From: Bacteroidaceae bacterium
Lineage (GTDB): Bacteria; Bacteroidota; Bacteroidia; Bacteroidales; Bacteroidaceae
Assembly: GCA_024398475.1 (NCBI GenBank)
Contig: JAKSJB010000005.1
Location: 66,182 to 130,181 of the forward strand
Direction of reading: 5' to 3'
DNA length: 64,000 bases
In this document: positions 34,146-44,104 of the stretch, one piece after another
Numbering within the stretch: position 1 is the first letter of the stretch
How the letters are laid out: each line of letters opens with the position of its first letter
Notes under the pieces: generated by a model
What the model was told of the DNA's origin: nothing
Databases searched by the model: none
Seen by the model: only the letters and a program-made list of their open reading frames with translations
Made by a program: the position numbers and the translations under genes

Positions 34146-35597
34146 ATGAAGAAGCAAATATTACTTGGCTTGATGCTTACTGCATCTCTTGCCGGTTCTG
34201 CACAGGACTACAGCGGAACGACTTTTAACGACCGTATCGGTCACGGAAAAGACAGCGTTGAGGTAATCAACAACTTCAGCTTGTACCGTGAGGCATTCAA
34301 GGAAAAGAACTACATGGAAGCCTACGATTACTGGAAGGCCGTTCTTGAAAAGGCACCACTTTCTCAAATCCGCATTTATCAGGACGGTGCTATTCTCTGC
34401 GAAAACATCCTCATGGACAAGGATGTTGATGCTGCAAAGAAGGAGGAAGTGTTCAATACACTTATGAATATGCACGACACTCGTATCAAGAATCTCGATG
34501 CTCTGAATTCTTTTGCTACAAAAGTAACTCATACTACACGTGGTAACATTCTTGGTCGTAAGGCTTATGACTATTACTGCTTCGCTCCAAAGAAGGATAA
34601 CGAAGAGGCTTACAAGATTTTCCAGTCTGGTATCGAAGACCTCGGAGAAAATGTTGATGCATACATCCTCTACTATTTCATCGAGTGTTCCTACAACCGT
34701 TTCAATGCGAACAAGGACAATGTGGAATATCGTGAAGCATTCATCAACGACTACATGAACTGTAACGATGTCTGCGAACGACTTCTTGACGAGGCTAAGT
34801 CATACCCTGCTGAAGTAATTCCTGCAAACCCTGAATCTGAGGATTCTACTGAATGGGAAGAAAGAGTTGTTCTTGCTCCTGAAGCACAGAAAATCATTCA
34901 GAACTATCAGCCTACTCTGGACAAGTGCAACGACCTTTTCGTAAAGTCCGGCGCTGCTGACTGCGAGACTCTGACTAAGATTTACAGCACTAAGGTTGAA
35001 GAAGCAAAGAAGGATCTGGCTACACTCAACGGTATTCTCAAGATTCTCCAGAATTTCTCTTGCGACAAGTCTGACCTCTACTACAAGGCTGCTGACTATG
35101 CATACGAACTCAACAAGACTCCTAACGCTGCTCTCGGTAAGGCTTCAAAACTGTTGAAGGCTGGTGACACAAGCGGTGCCATGAAGTATCTCGAAGAGGC
35201 TATTTCTCTCGAGACAGACCCTGCAAAGAAGGGTAAGACTGCATTCGTAATTGCCCAGGTTCTCTACTCCCGCGGCAACATAGGCGGCTGCCGTCAGTAC
35301 TGCAACACTGCACTTCGCTACAACCCTTCTAACGGTAAGGCTTACTTGCTGATTGCAAACTGTATCGTACGCAGTGCATCAGGTGACCACCTCCAGAAGA
35401 GTTATTACTATTGCCTCGCAACAGATAAGTGTCTGAAGGCAATGTCGGTTGATCCATCATGCGCCGGTCAGGCAAACCGTCAGATGGCTTCTTACCGCAA
35501 CGGTTTCTATCCAAAGAGCGAAGCATTCTTCCAGGGTATCAAGGCTGGTCAGACTGTAACAGTCATGGGAGAATCTACAAAACTCCGTCTGCGTTAA
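34146..35597 (+). CDS. Exported TPR-repeat protein
   Basis: This 483-residue protein has a signal peptide (1-19, ending AGSAQ) and repeated helical hairpins of tetratricopeptide type. Examples are REAFKEKNYMEAYDYWKAVL near residue 50 and, around 325-430, SKLLKAGDTSGAMKYLEEAI and AQVLYSRGNIGGCRQYCNTAL. It is probably periplasmic or a periplasm-facing scaffold in the envelope cluster. Codon use is strongly biased to favoured codons, suggesting high expression. No enzymatic motif is seen. The stop lies four bases before the lptC-like gene. Confidence 0.85.
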   Translation: MKKQILLGLMLTASLAGSAQDYSGTTFNDRIGHGKDSVEVINNFSLYREAFKEKNYMEAYDYWKAVLEKAPLSQIRIYQDGAILCENILMDKDVDAAKKEEVFNTLMNMHDTRIKNLDALNSFATKVTHTTRGNILGRKAYDYYCFAPKKDNEEAYKIFQSGIEDLGENVDAYILYYFIECSYNRFNANKDNVEYREAFINDYMNCNDVCERLLDEAKSYPAEVIPANPESEDSTEWEERVVLAPEAQKIIQNYQPTLDKCNDLFVKSGAADCETLTKIYSTKVEEAKKDLATLNGILKILQNFSCDKSDLYYKAADYAYELNKTPNAALGKASKLLKAGDTSGAMKYLEEAISLETDPAKKGKTAFVIAQVLYSRGNIGGCRQYCNTALRYNPSNGKAYLLIANCIVRSASGDHLQKSYYYCLATDKCLKAMSVDPSCAGQANRQMASYRNGFYPKSEAFFQGIKAGQTVTVMGESTKLRLR

Positions 35598-35601
35598 TCT
35601 G

Positions 35602-36261
35602 ATGACTCTCATACAACATACTAAGGCAATGGCGATAACAATAGTTGTCGCCTTTGCTTTTTGTATCGTAGCCTGTAACAATGATGATTCTGACAGTAAA
35701 ATCATAATCAACGAGAACGACAGTCTACCTTTCATGAAGACTTACGGTGTCAGTACTGTTATCAGTGATTCGGGTATTGTAAGATATAAGATTATCAGTG
35801 AGGAATGGCTGTTCTATCAGAACCAGGAGGACCAAACATACACTTGGGCCTTTGAAAAAGGGCTCTTCCTGGAAAAATTCAACGAGGACTATCATGTTGA
35901 TGCTTTCATAAACTGCGACACGGCTTATTACTACAGCAAGGACCAACTTTGGGAACTGAAGGGAAGGGTTAACATGAAAAACCTTAAGGGTGAGACGTTT
36001 AAGACTTCAATACTGTTTTGGAACCAAGGTACACATACTATTTACTCTCCTGCCTACATGGTAATCGACGGAATTGATCAAGACCTTGACGGATATGATT
36101 TCCGCTCCAACGAGCAGATGACAGACTACATGATTCACCAATCTTCGGGTGCATTCCCACTCGGTGATGAAAAATCCAACATGCCTCAACCGTCAAATGA
36201 TGATGCAGAAAGACTTGAACAGTCTTCTGACAGCACCGGCAATCCACAACAAAACCCTTAA
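35602..36261 (+). CDS. lptC: LptC-like LPS export lipoprotein
   Basis: This 219-residue protein opens with a hydrophobic segment ending in a lipobox (CIVAC, Cys25). The beta-jellyroll LptC domain follows, with FMKTYGVSTVISDSGIVRYKI and WELKGRVNMKNLKGETF. The repeated VxxRYKI-type strands are typical of LptA/LptC/LptD-N folds that form the periplasmic bridge for lipopolysaccharide. An internal ATG at 35629 is an alternative start. The C-terminal 35 residues are polar and probably disordered (Gln, Asn, Ser). Position beside lptG-like and envelope chaperone genes supports the call. Confidence 0.83.
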   Translation: MTLIQHTKAMAITIVVAFAFCIVACNNDDSDSKIIINENDSLPFMKTYGVSTVISDSGIVRYKIISEEWLFYQNQEDQTYTWAFEKGLFLEKFNEDYHVDAFINCDTAYYYSKDQLWELKGRVNMKNLKGETFKTSILFWNQGTHTIYSPAYMVIDGIDQDLDGYDFRSNEQMTDYMIHQSSGAFPLGDEKSNMPQPSNDDAERLEQSSDSTGNPQQNP

Positions 36262-36353
36262 ATGGATTGTCAAAAAACAATGATAAACCACCAAAAACAC
36301 ACCATATAGTAAAAAAAAGGTATTTATTATTTATTTATTCCATAAAAAAATAT

Positions 36354-36361
36354 TATCTTTG
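36354..36361 (+). promoter_or_regulatory. -7 element of the PpiD/SurA-like gene
   Basis: TATCTTTG stands 56 bp before the ATG at 36418 in a very AT-rich spacer. The -33 element is not recognisable. Confidence 0.5.
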
Positions 36362-36417
36362 TGCGATTTTTGCAAACGCACATAAACAGACGAATAAATT
36401 AAATAATAAATAAAAAT

Positions 36418-38565
36418 ATGGCAACATTAGGAAAAATCAGAAAACATGGAGTATTGCTCGTAGCAGTTATTGCATTGGCTTTATTCCTTTTCGTAGCAGG
36501 TGACCTCTTCCGTGGATTGGAAGGACTGCTGCAGCAGAGAGGACAAAACGTAGGTGAAATCAATGGCAAGTCCATCACAATCCAAGAGTATCAGGCACTT
36601 GTTGATGAACTTCAGGGTTATTATGAAGTAACTCAGGGTACTAGTTCTTTCAGCGAAGAACAACTCAGCCAGATTAAGGACGAGGCTTGGCAGTCATTCA
36701 TTCAGAATGAACTCATCACTAAGGAATGTGATGCCCTCGGACTTACAGTCACAGACGCAGAAGTTCTTGAAGTAATTCAGTCAGGTGCAAGCCAAATGCT
36801 TCAGGTTCCAATGTTTATCAATCAGCAGACAGGTCGTTACGACTATAATCAACTACAGACCTTCCTCAGCGAATACAAGCAATTGACTGATGCCGGTCAG
36901 CAGATTCCAGAGGCATACACAAAGATTTACAAGTACTACATGTTTGCCCAGAAGCAAATCCGCAGCCAATATCTTACTCAGAAGTATCAGGTACTTCTTT
37001 CAAAGATGCTTATGTCAAACCCTGTTGAGGCAAAGATGAGTTTCGAGGCACGCAGCAATGAATCTGACATTATTCTTGCTTCAATCCCATTCAACACTAT
37101 CGACGACAGCAAGGTTGAGGTTACAGACAAGGAAATCAACGATCGCTACAACAAGGATAAGGAACAGTATCTCCAGACAATTGAGTCACGAGATATCAAG
37201 TATATCGATGTTGCTGTAACTCCAAGCGACGATGACCGTGCTGAAGCAATGGCTGACATGAACGAAGCATATTCTCAGCTTGCTGCTGCAGAAGGAAACA
37301 CAGCAGCTGGTAACGTTTGCCGTCAGCAGACAAGTGCCACTCAGTATACAAACGTACTGAAGCAGAAGGAAGCTTACCCAAGTTACATCGCTGCTATTCT
37401 CGACAGTACTGCTGTAGGTACTACAGTTAAGCCTCAGTTCGATGCTATGACTGGTTACTACTACACTTTCCGCATTCTTGACAAGCAGACTCAGGCTGAC
37501 AGCGTTCTCTACCGTCAACTTGCAGTACCGGCAAAGGACGAGGCTACAAGCAAGAAGAGTGCTGACAGTATCGTTGTTGCTCTCAACGGAGGTTCTTCTT
37601 TTGCTGAAATCGCAAAGAAATATGCACAAACTTCTGACAGCGTATGGGTAAGCACTTCACAGTATGCTTCAATGGAACCAAATGCTGACAATGAACTCTT
37701 TATCAGCACACTCTATAACATGGGTGCAGGTGAAGTTAAGGCACTCAAACTTTCAAATGGTATGAACGTAGTGCTTCAGGTTCTCGACAAGAAGAACCCA
37801 ATCACAAAATACAATGTTGCTTCAATCGTCAAGCAACTCAATTTCTCTGAAAAGACTTACACTGTTGCATATAACAAGTTCAGTTCTTTCATTGCTGCAA
37901 ACAACACTCTGGAGCAGATGGAAGCAAACGCAGAGAAGTCTGGCTACATTCTTCAGACTATGCCTGACATGACTGCAAATCAGCACATGATTGCCGGAGT
38001 ACGCAACACTCGCGAAGCCATCAAGTGGTTATTCGACGAGGCTAAGGAAAATCAGGTAAGTGAACTCTACAAATGTGGTAATTCAGACCACTTCATGATT
38101 GTTGCCCTCACAGGTGTCAATCCTAAGGGTTATCGTTCAGTAGAAAAGTCAAAGGATATCATTAAGGCTCAGATTCTCAATGACAAAAAGGCAGAACAAC
38201 TTATTGAACAATTTAAGGATGTCAAGTCTATTGCTGCTGCTCAAGGTAAGGGTGCAGTCATCGACAGCCTCAACCACATCAGTTTCAGTGCTCCAGCATT
38301 TGTACGCGCAACCAACTCTTCTGAACCTATCATCAGTGCTGCTGCAAGCAAGGCTGCAAAGGGTGCATTCGTAGGTCCATTCAAGGGTGACAATGGTGTT
38401 TACCTGATGCAGGTTGCAAACAAGACAAAGACTGCTGACAAGTTTGATGCTAAGCAGGAAGAAGAAAGTCTATCACAGATGAATCTCCGTGCAGCATTCC
38501 AGACTCTTATCAACACGCTCTATATGAAGGCAGAAGTAACTGATAACAGATACAAGTTCTTCTAA
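36418..38565 (+). CDS. PpiD/SurA-like periplasmic folding chaperone (parvulin family)
   Basis: This 715-residue protein has an N-terminal membrane anchor (about 10-30, with GVLLVAVIALALFLFVAGDLF). A SurA_N-like chaperone region (about 40-240) contains SFIQNELITKECDALGLTVT. A parvulin-type PPIC domain of about 100 residues is centred near residues 350-450 (FAEIAKKYAQTSDSV, then GAGEVKALKLSNGMNVVLQVLDKK). The architecture matches PpiD, which helps newly exported outer-membrane proteins fold. The parvulin domain is degenerate, so isomerase activity is uncertain. It has its own promoter and a strong terminator after the stop. Confidence 0.9.
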   Translation: MATLGKIRKHGVLLVAVIALALFLFVAGDLFRGLEGLLQQRGQNVGEINGKSITIQEYQALVDELQGYYEVTQGTSSFSEEQLSQIKDEAWQSFIQNELITKECDALGLTVTDAEVLEVIQSGASQMLQVPMFINQQTGRYDYNQLQTFLSEYKQLTDAGQQIPEAYTKIYKYYMFAQKQIRSQYLTQKYQVLLSKMLMSNPVEAKMSFEARSNESDIILASIPFNTIDDSKVEVTDKEINDRYNKDKEQYLQTIESRDIKYIDVAVTPSDDDRAEAMADMNEAYSQLAAAEGNTAAGNVCRQQTSATQYTNVLKQKEAYPSYIAAILDSTAVGTTVKPQFDAMTGYYYTFRILDKQTQADSVLYRQLAVPAKDEATSKKSADSIVVALNGGSSFAEIAKKYAQTSDSVWVSTSQYASMEPNADNELFISTLYNMGAGEVKALKLSNGMNVVLQVLDKKNPITKYNVASIVKQLNFSEKTYTVAYNKFSSFIAANNTLEQMEANAEKSGYILQTMPDMTANQHMIAGVRNTREAIKWLFDEAKENQVSELYKCGNSDHFMIVALTGVNPKGYRSVEKSKDIIKAQILNDKKAEQLIEQFKDVKSIAAAQGKGAVIDSLNHISFSAPAFVRATNSSEPIISAAASKAAKGAFVGPFKGDNGVYLMQVANKTKTADKFDAKQEEESLSQMNLRAAFQTLINTLYMKAEVTDNRYKFF

Positions 38566-38602
38566 TCAGCAGCGAAAGCTAATCATTCAAAAATAAACAA
38601 TC

Positions 38603-38639
38603 AAAGGTGTACTGCGGCAACGTATGTGCACCTTTTTTT
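38603..38639 (+). terminator. Terminator after the PpiD/SurA-like gene
   Basis: AAAGGTGTAC (38603-38612) pairs with GTGCACCTTT (38626-38635), one G-T wobble, followed by a run of Ts to 38639. It lies 37 bp after the stop codon. The rest of the 255-bp spacer to 38820 is AT-rich and holds only the next promoter. Confidence 0.8.
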
Positions 38640-38781
38640 GTAAAATAAACCATAGGTTTATATTTTAAGCAGAGATACACTAACACTATTATGACAGTCC
38701 TATTCATAGTATTATATTTGACAATAATAGGAATCGGATAAAAATAATCACACATAATTATTAATATATAAAAAAGTTTCG

Positions 38782-38789
38782 TAACTTTG
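38782..38789 (+). promoter_or_regulatory. -7 element of the V-ATPase operon
   Basis: TAACTTTG lies 31 bp before the first gene of the V-ATPase operon. The -33 region is AT-rich without a clear TTTG. Confidence 0.45.
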
Positions 38790-38820
38790 TAACCAAAATA
38801 TATATTTAGATACAAGTATT

Positions 38821-39411
38821 ATGGAAAATAAGATTCAACAACTTACCGATAAACTTCTCAGCGAAGGTGTCGAAAAAGGTAAAGCTGAAGCAGCAAAAAT
38901 CATTGCTGATGCAAATGCCGAAAGCGAAAACATTATTGCAAATGCCAAGCAAAAGGCTGATGACATCATTGCTCAGGCAAAGAAGGACGCTGAAGCCCTG
39001 AACAAGAACACACGTTCTGAATTGCAGATGTTTGCCGGTCAGGCAGAAAGTGCTCTGAAGACTCAACTCACAAATGTTCTTACTGATTGCAGCGTTGCAG
39101 AAGTTGTAAAGAAAATCACCGTTGATAAGGATTTCATGAATCAGTTCATACTAAAGCTTGCTCAGTCTTGGGGTACTCAGGAAGATATCGTCATCTCTAC
39201 ATCTGATGCAGCATCACTCAAGGCTTTGTTTGCAAAGGAAGCACAGGTACTGCTGGACAAGGGAGTCAAGATTGAAGAAGTAAACGGACAGAAAGCCTTG
39301 TTTACTGTACAACCAGCAGACGGCAGTTATAAGGTAAACTTCGGCGAGGAAGAATTCAAGAGTTATTTCAAGTCATTCCTCCGTCCTCAACTTGTTGAAA
39401 TGTTATTCTAA
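38821..39411 (+). CDS. V/A-type ATPase subunit E (peripheral stalk)
   Basis: This 196-residue protein starts the V-ATPase operon. The N-terminal half (residues 1-80) is a long Ala/Lys/Glu-rich coiled coil (EKGKAEAAKIIADANAE, then AKQKADDIIAQAKKDAEAL), the hallmark of stalk subunit E. The C-terminal half is a globular domain with VVKKITVDKDFMNQFI. Subunit E normally pairs with subunit G (or H) to hold the A3B3 head, but no G/H gene is seen in this operon. Confidence 0.87.
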   Translation: MENKIQQLTDKLLSEGVEKGKAEAAKIIADANAESENIIANAKQKADDIIAQAKKDAEALNKNTRSELQMFAGQAESALKTQLTNVLTDCSVAEVVKKITVDKDFMNQFILKLAQSWGTQEDIVISTSDAASLKALFAKEAQVLLDKGVKIEEVNGQKALFTVQPADGSYKVNFGEEEFKSYFKSFLRPQLVEMLF

Positions 39412-39442
39412 CCAAGGCTGATTTCAATTCAAGAAGAATTAT

Positions 39443-40282
39443 ATGGCTAACTACTATTGTTTAATAGCCGGATTGCCCGACCTTACACTTGATGGAGGCA
39501 AAAAGGACTATTCAGTAGCCACTCTTAAGGAAGAATGTGCAGACATGCTCACAACAAAGGACAGCGCCCTACTCTTCTACTATTTCCTTAAGAATGACTG
39601 CAAGAATCTTGTACGCCTACTCAAGAATCCTGATGCAGAATTGCTGCCTAACGGCAACTATTCACGCGAGCAATTTACCGACATGATTACATCTGCAAGG
39701 GAGATGAACTTCAACGTCCATCGTTTTCCTCAATTCATGTCCATCTATGCACGCGAATTCAATTTCAACAAGGATAAGGAAGGTTGGTTTGCCGAGGACG
39801 CCATGGCACAGGCTTATTACGAATATGCTATGAATTGTCCAAACAAAATGATGGCTGAATGGTTTAAGTTGAACTTTGACATTACAAACATACTTACTGC
39901 AATGATTGCACGAAAGAATGGATGGAACGTCAACGACTACATCTTGGGCGACAACGAAGTTAACGAGATGATCCGTACCAACAACACCAAGGACTTTGAC
40001 CTTCGTCATGAGTATGATTACGTGGTTGATCTCATGAAAATTGTAGATGAGGAAGACCCTGTGATGAAAGAAAAGAGAATAGACGCTTTCAAATGGCTGT
40101 GGCTTGACGAACAGACATTCTTCGAAACATTCTCCATTGAGGCAGTTTTTGCTTATTTCTGCAAGTTGGAAATGCTCGAACGGTGGGAAAAACTTGATGT
40201 AGAACAGGGAAAGGAGACATTCAAACAGATTATCGAAAATCTGCGCGGAGAAGCCAAGGTGCCTGATGAATTCAAGAAATAA
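39443..40282 (+). CDS. DUF2764 protein, probable divergent V-ATPase subunit C
   Basis: This 279-residue cytoplasmic helical protein opens MANYYCLIAGLPDLTLDGG. It is a regular member of the Bacteroidetes V-ATPase operon and is usually labelled DUF2764. Two stretches recall subunit C (AC39-type): FDITNILTAMIARKNGW, like the N(I/L)xTLLRAK block, and FSIEAVFAYFCKLEMLERW, like the family's GVEPLxxYLxAKExE block. It sits where subunit C would be needed to link the rotor to the membrane ring. I infer a C-like role; this has not been shown for this sequence. Confidence 0.8.
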   Translation: MANYYCLIAGLPDLTLDGGKKDYSVATLKEECADMLTTKDSALLFYYFLKNDCKNLVRLLKNPDAELLPNGNYSREQFTDMITSAREMNFNVHRFPQFMSIYAREFNFNKDKEGWFAEDAMAQAYYEYAMNCPNKMMAEWFKLNFDITNILTAMIARKNGWNVNDYILGDNEVNEMIRTNNTKDFDLRHEYDYVVDLMKIVDEEDPVMKEKRIDAFKWLWLDEQTFFETFSIEAVFAYFCKLEMLERWEKLDVEQGKETFKQIIENLRGEAKVPDEFKK

Positions 40283-40346
40283 GGCAAGAAATGAATCTTC
40301 ACGGATACACTATATAATAAATTGAAAATAGAAAAATAACAAATAT

Positions 40347-42095
40347 ATGACTAAAGGAACAGTAAAAGGCGTAATTGCCAATATGGTAACAGTCGGTGTC
40401 GACGGTCCTGTATCTCAAGGTGAAATCTGTTTCATCGAGACTGGTGGAGACCGTTTGATGGCTGAAGTCATCAAAGTCGTAGGTGCCGACGTTTATGTTC
40501 AGGTTTTCGAAAGCACTCGTGGATTGAAGGTCGGTGCTCCTGCCGAATTCACAGGTCACATGCTTGAAGTGAAATTGGCACCTGGAATGCTGTCAAAGAA
40601 TTTCGATGGATTGCAGAACGACCTCGACAAGATGGAAGGAGTATTCCTCAAGAGAGGACAATATACAGATCCTCTTGACGAAGATCGCATTTGGGATTTT
40701 GAGCCTATTGTAAAGGAAGGTGATGAAGTTCAAGCAGCAGATTGGCTTGGTAAGGTTACCGAGAACAGTCAGCCGCTGAAGATTATGGCTCCGTTCCAAC
40801 TTGAAGGTAAGGCAAAGGTTAAGTCCATTGCCAAAGCCGGTCAATATAAGATTACAGATACTATTGCTGTCCTTACCAAGGAAAACGGAGAAGAAGTTGA
40901 GGTTAACATGATTCAGCACTGGCCTGTAAAGTTTGCAATGACAAACTACAAGCAGAAGCCACGTCCATTCAAACTCCTTGAAACCGGTGTCCGTACAATC
41001 GACACATTCAACCCTATCGTCGAAGGAGGTACAGGATTCATCCCCGGTCCGTTCGGTACAGGCAAGACCGTGCTCCAGCATGCCATCTCCAAGCAGGCAG
41101 AAGCCGACATCGTAATCATTGCTGCATGTGGTGAGCGTGCCAACGAGGTTGTGGAAATCTTTACTGAATTCCCAGAACTTATCGACCCACATACAGGTCG
41201 CAAACTTATGGAACGAACCATCATCATTGCCAATACTTCAAACATGCCGGTAGCAGCACGTGAAGCATCAGTTTATACAGCAATGACAATGGCTGAATAC
41301 TACCGTTCAATGGGACTTAGAGTACTTCTCATGGCTGACTCTACCTCACGTTGGGCACAGGCACTCCGTGAAATGTCGAACCGCATGGAGGAATTGCCTG
41401 GTCCTGATGCATTCCCTATGGACCTCTCTGCACTCATCAGCAACTTCTACGGACGTGCAGGTTATGTGTACCTTAACAATGGAGAAGTCGGAAGTATCAC
41501 ATTTATCGGAACTGTTTCGCCAGCCGGAGGAAACCTTAAGGAACCGGTTACTGAAAGTACGAAGAAGGTGGCACGTTGTTTCTACGGTCTTGAACAGGAT
41601 CGTGCAGACAAGAAACGCTACCCTGCCGTAAACCCTATAGATTCCTATTCCAAGTATCTTGAATATCCTGAATTTGCTGAATACATCAAGGGTAAGATCA
41701 ACGATCAGTGGATACCAAAGGTACTTGCTCTGAAGACCCGCATGCAGCGTGGTAAGGAAATCGCCGAACAGATAAACATCCTCGGTGACGACGGTGTACC
41801 TGTTGACTATCACGAGACATTCTGGAAGTCTGAAGTAATCGACTTCGTTATTCTCCAACAAGATGCATTTGACGAGGTTGATGCCGTAACCTCACTTGAA
41901 CGGCAGGAGGAAATACTCAATCTCGTGACTGAAATCTGTGAAATAGACTTCAAGTTCGACAACTTCCTCGATGTTGTGGATTACTTCAAAAAAATGATCA
42001 ACCTCTGCAAGCAGATGAACTATTCAGTTTACAAGTCAGAACAGTACAACTCATACAAGCAGCAGGTACAGGATATGCTTAAGGCACACAAGTAA
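40347..42095 (+). CDS. V/A-type ATPase catalytic subunit A
   Basis: This 582-residue catalytic subunit carries the Walker A motif GPFGTGKT (234-241). It also has the A-subunit-specific non-homologous insertion (about residues 110-190) and the downstream LMADSTSRWAQALREMSNRMEELPG block with ALISNFYGRAGYV. Three copies alternate with three B subunits and hydrolyse or make ATP. Length and motifs are complete. It follows the DUF2764 gene after 64 bp. Confidence 0.97.
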   Translation: MTKGTVKGVIANMVTVGVDGPVSQGEICFIETGGDRLMAEVIKVVGADVYVQVFESTRGLKVGAPAEFTGHMLEVKLAPGMLSKNFDGLQNDLDKMEGVFLKRGQYTDPLDEDRIWDFEPIVKEGDEVQAADWLGKVTENSQPLKIMAPFQLEGKAKVKSIAKAGQYKITDTIAVLTKENGEEVEVNMIQHWPVKFAMTNYKQKPRPFKLLETGVRTIDTFNPIVEGGTGFIPGPFGTGKTVLQHAISKQAEADIVIIAACGERANEVVEIFTEFPELIDPHTGRKLMERTIIIANTSNMPVAAREASVYTAMTMAEYYRSMGLRVLLMADSTSRWAQALREMSNRMEELPGPDAFPMDLSALISNFYGRAGYVYLNNGEVGSITFIGTVSPAGGNLKEPVTESTKKVARCFYGLEQDRADKKRYPAVNPIDSYSKYLEYPEFAEYIKGKINDQWIPKVLALKTRMQRGKEIAEQINILGDDGVPVDYHETFWKSEVIDFVILQQDAFDEVDAVTSLERQEEILNLVTEICEIDFKFDNFLDVVDYFKKMINLCKQMNYSVYKSEQYNSYKQQVQDMLKAHK

Positions 42096-42167
42096 GAATT
42101 GCAAAATAGCAAATTACAAAACGCCAAACAATAGTAAACCATAAATAGATAAATAGTAAATAAGACA

Positions 42168-43493
42168 ATGTCTACAGCATTTCAAAAAGTATATACCAAG
42201 ATTAGTCAGATAACTAAGGCTACCTGTTCGCTCAAGGCAACAGGTGTCGGTTACGACGAACTCGCAACCATCAACGGCAAACTTGCTCAGGTGGTAAAGA
42301 TTGCAGGTGAAGATATTACGTTGCAGGTATTCGAAGGTACGGGAGGTATTCCGACAAATGCCGAAGTTGTATTTCTTGGAAAAGCACCTTCCCTCAAGGT
42401 CAGCGACCAATTGGCAGGACGATTCTTCAACGCATACGGTCAGCCAATCGACGGCGGTCCCGAGATTGAAGGAAAGGAAGTAGAAATCGGTGGTCCATCA
42501 GTAAACCCTGTACGCCGTAAGCAACCAAACGAACTCATCGCCACAGGTATTGCAGGTATTGACCTCAACAACACACTTGTGAGCGGTCAGAAGATTCCGT
42601 TCTTTGCCGACCCAGACCAACCGTTCAACGAAGTAATGGCAATGGTAGCACTACGTGCCAAGGCCGATAAGATTATCCTCGGCGGTATGGGTATGACAAA
42701 CGATGACTACTATTTCTTCCGAAACACATTCTCAAATGCAGGTGCCCTTGACCGTATCATCTCGTTCATGAACACAACCGAAGACCCTGCAGTTGAACGT
42801 TTGCTTATTCCTGATATGACTCTTACAGCAGCAGAGTACTTTGCCGTTGAAAAGCACGAAAAGGTTCTTGTACTGCTTACAGATATGACATCATACGCAG
42901 ACTCACTTTCAATCGTCAGCAACCGTATGGACCAGATTCCATCCAAGGACTCCATGCCTGGTTCACTCTATTCCGACCTTGCAAAGATATACGAGAAAGC
43001 CGTCCAGTTCCCAGACGAAGCAGGAGGTGGTTCCATTACAATCATTGCAGTCACTACCCTATCAGGAGGAGACATTACCCATGCCGTACCGGACAATACC
43101 GGTTACATCACAGAAGGTCAGTTATATCTCCGTCGTGACAGTGACATCGGTAAGGTTATCGTTGACCCATTCCGTTCACTCTCACGTCTGAAGCAGTTAG
43201 TTGCTGGAAAGAAGACACGCAAGGACCACAGTCAGGTGATGAATGCCGCAATCCGACTCTATGCCGATGCAGCCAACGCAAAGACAAAGTTGGAAAACGG
43301 ATTCGACCTCACCGACTACGACAACCGCTGTCTCGACTTTGCAAAGGACTATGCCGACAAGATCCTTGCCATAGACGTTGACTTGGACACAACCCAAATG
43401 CTCGACGTGACATGGGTATTGTTCCAGAAGTACTTCTCACTCGAAGAAGTCAATATCAAGAAAGAATTTACTGACATCTATTGGAAGTCATAA
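42168..43493 (+). CDS. V/A-type ATPase regulatory subunit B
   Basis: This 441-residue non-catalytic partner of subunit A lacks a Walker A lysine; the equivalent stretch is SGQKIPFFADPDQPFN. Family features include GIAGIDLNNTLVSGQKIP, LVLLTDMTSYADSLSIVSN and GGSITIIAVTTLSGGDITHAVPDNTGYITEGQ. The stop codon overlaps the start of the subunit D gene by one base. Confidence 0.96.
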   Translation: MSTAFQKVYTKISQITKATCSLKATGVGYDELATINGKLAQVVKIAGEDITLQVFEGTGGIPTNAEVVFLGKAPSLKVSDQLAGRFFNAYGQPIDGGPEIEGKEVEIGGPSVNPVRRKQPNELIATGIAGIDLNNTLVSGQKIPFFADPDQPFNEVMAMVALRAKADKIILGGMGMTNDDYYFFRNTFSNAGALDRIISFMNTTEDPAVERLLIPDMTLTAAEYFAVEKHEKVLVLLTDMTSYADSLSIVSNRMDQIPSKDSMPGSLYSDLAKIYEKAVQFPDEAGGGSITIIAVTTLSGGDITHAVPDNTGYITEGQLYLRRDSDIGKVIVDPFRSLSRLKQLVAGKKTRKDHSQVMNAAIRLYADAANAKTKLENGFDLTDYDNRCLDFAKDYADKILAIDVDLDTTQMLDVTWVLFQKYFSLEEVNIKKEFTDIYWKS

Positions 43494-44104
43494 TGGCAAT
43501 AAAGTATCAGTTCAATAAGACGTCGCTTCAACAAATCGAAAAACAGTTGAAGATGCGACAGCGGACCTTGCCTATCATCAAGAGCAAGGAAACTGCTTTG
43601 CGTCTTGAAGTGAAGAAAAGCAAGGAAGAAGCAACCAAACTGGACAAGCAACTTGAAGAACAGATACAGGGATACGAATCAAAGTATGCACTTTGGGGCG
43701 AATTCGACACATCACTCGTATCACTCAAGGATGTAAAAATATCTGTCAGGAAGATTGCCGGAGTACGAATTCCAATCCTCGACAACATCGAACTTGACGT
43801 CCGTCCGTTTGGTTTATTCAGTTCCCCAAAATGGTATTTCGACGGAATCAACCTTCTTCAGGGATTGGCAAAGACAGCCGTAGAACACGAATTTGTAGTT
43901 GCAAAATTAGGTTTGCTTGAACATGCACGTCGTAAGACCACTCAGAAAGTAAACCTTTTTGAAAAGGTTCAGATTCCTGGTTATCAAGAAGCAGTACGTA
44001 AGATAAAGCGATTCATGGAAGACGAAGAAAACCTGTCGAAGTCTTCACAGAAAATACTGAAGTCACTTCAGGAAAAAAGAAGAAAGGAGGACGCAGAGTT
44101 ATGA
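43493..44104 (+). CDS. V/A-type ATPase subunit D (central stalk)
   Basis: This 203-residue central rotor shaft starts at the ATG at 43493, which overlaps the B stop. An upstream in-frame start at 43481 would add four residues and lies inside the B gene. It starts AIKYQFNKTSLQQIEKQLKM, forms long N- and C-terminal helices that make a coiled coil, and ends in a Lys/Glu-rich tail. Its usual partner F is not encoded in this operon. The stop overlaps the subunit I start (ATGA). Confidence 0.93.
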   Translation: MAIKYQFNKTSLQQIEKQLKMRQRTLPIIKSKETALRLEVKKSKEEATKLDKQLEEQIQGYESKYALWGEFDTSLVSLKDVKISVRKIAGVRIPILDNIELDVRPFGLFSSPKWYFDGINLLQGLAKTAVEHEFVVAKLGLLEHARRKTTQKVNLFEKVQIPGYQEAVRKIKRFMEDEENLSKSSQKILKSLQEKRRKEDAEL

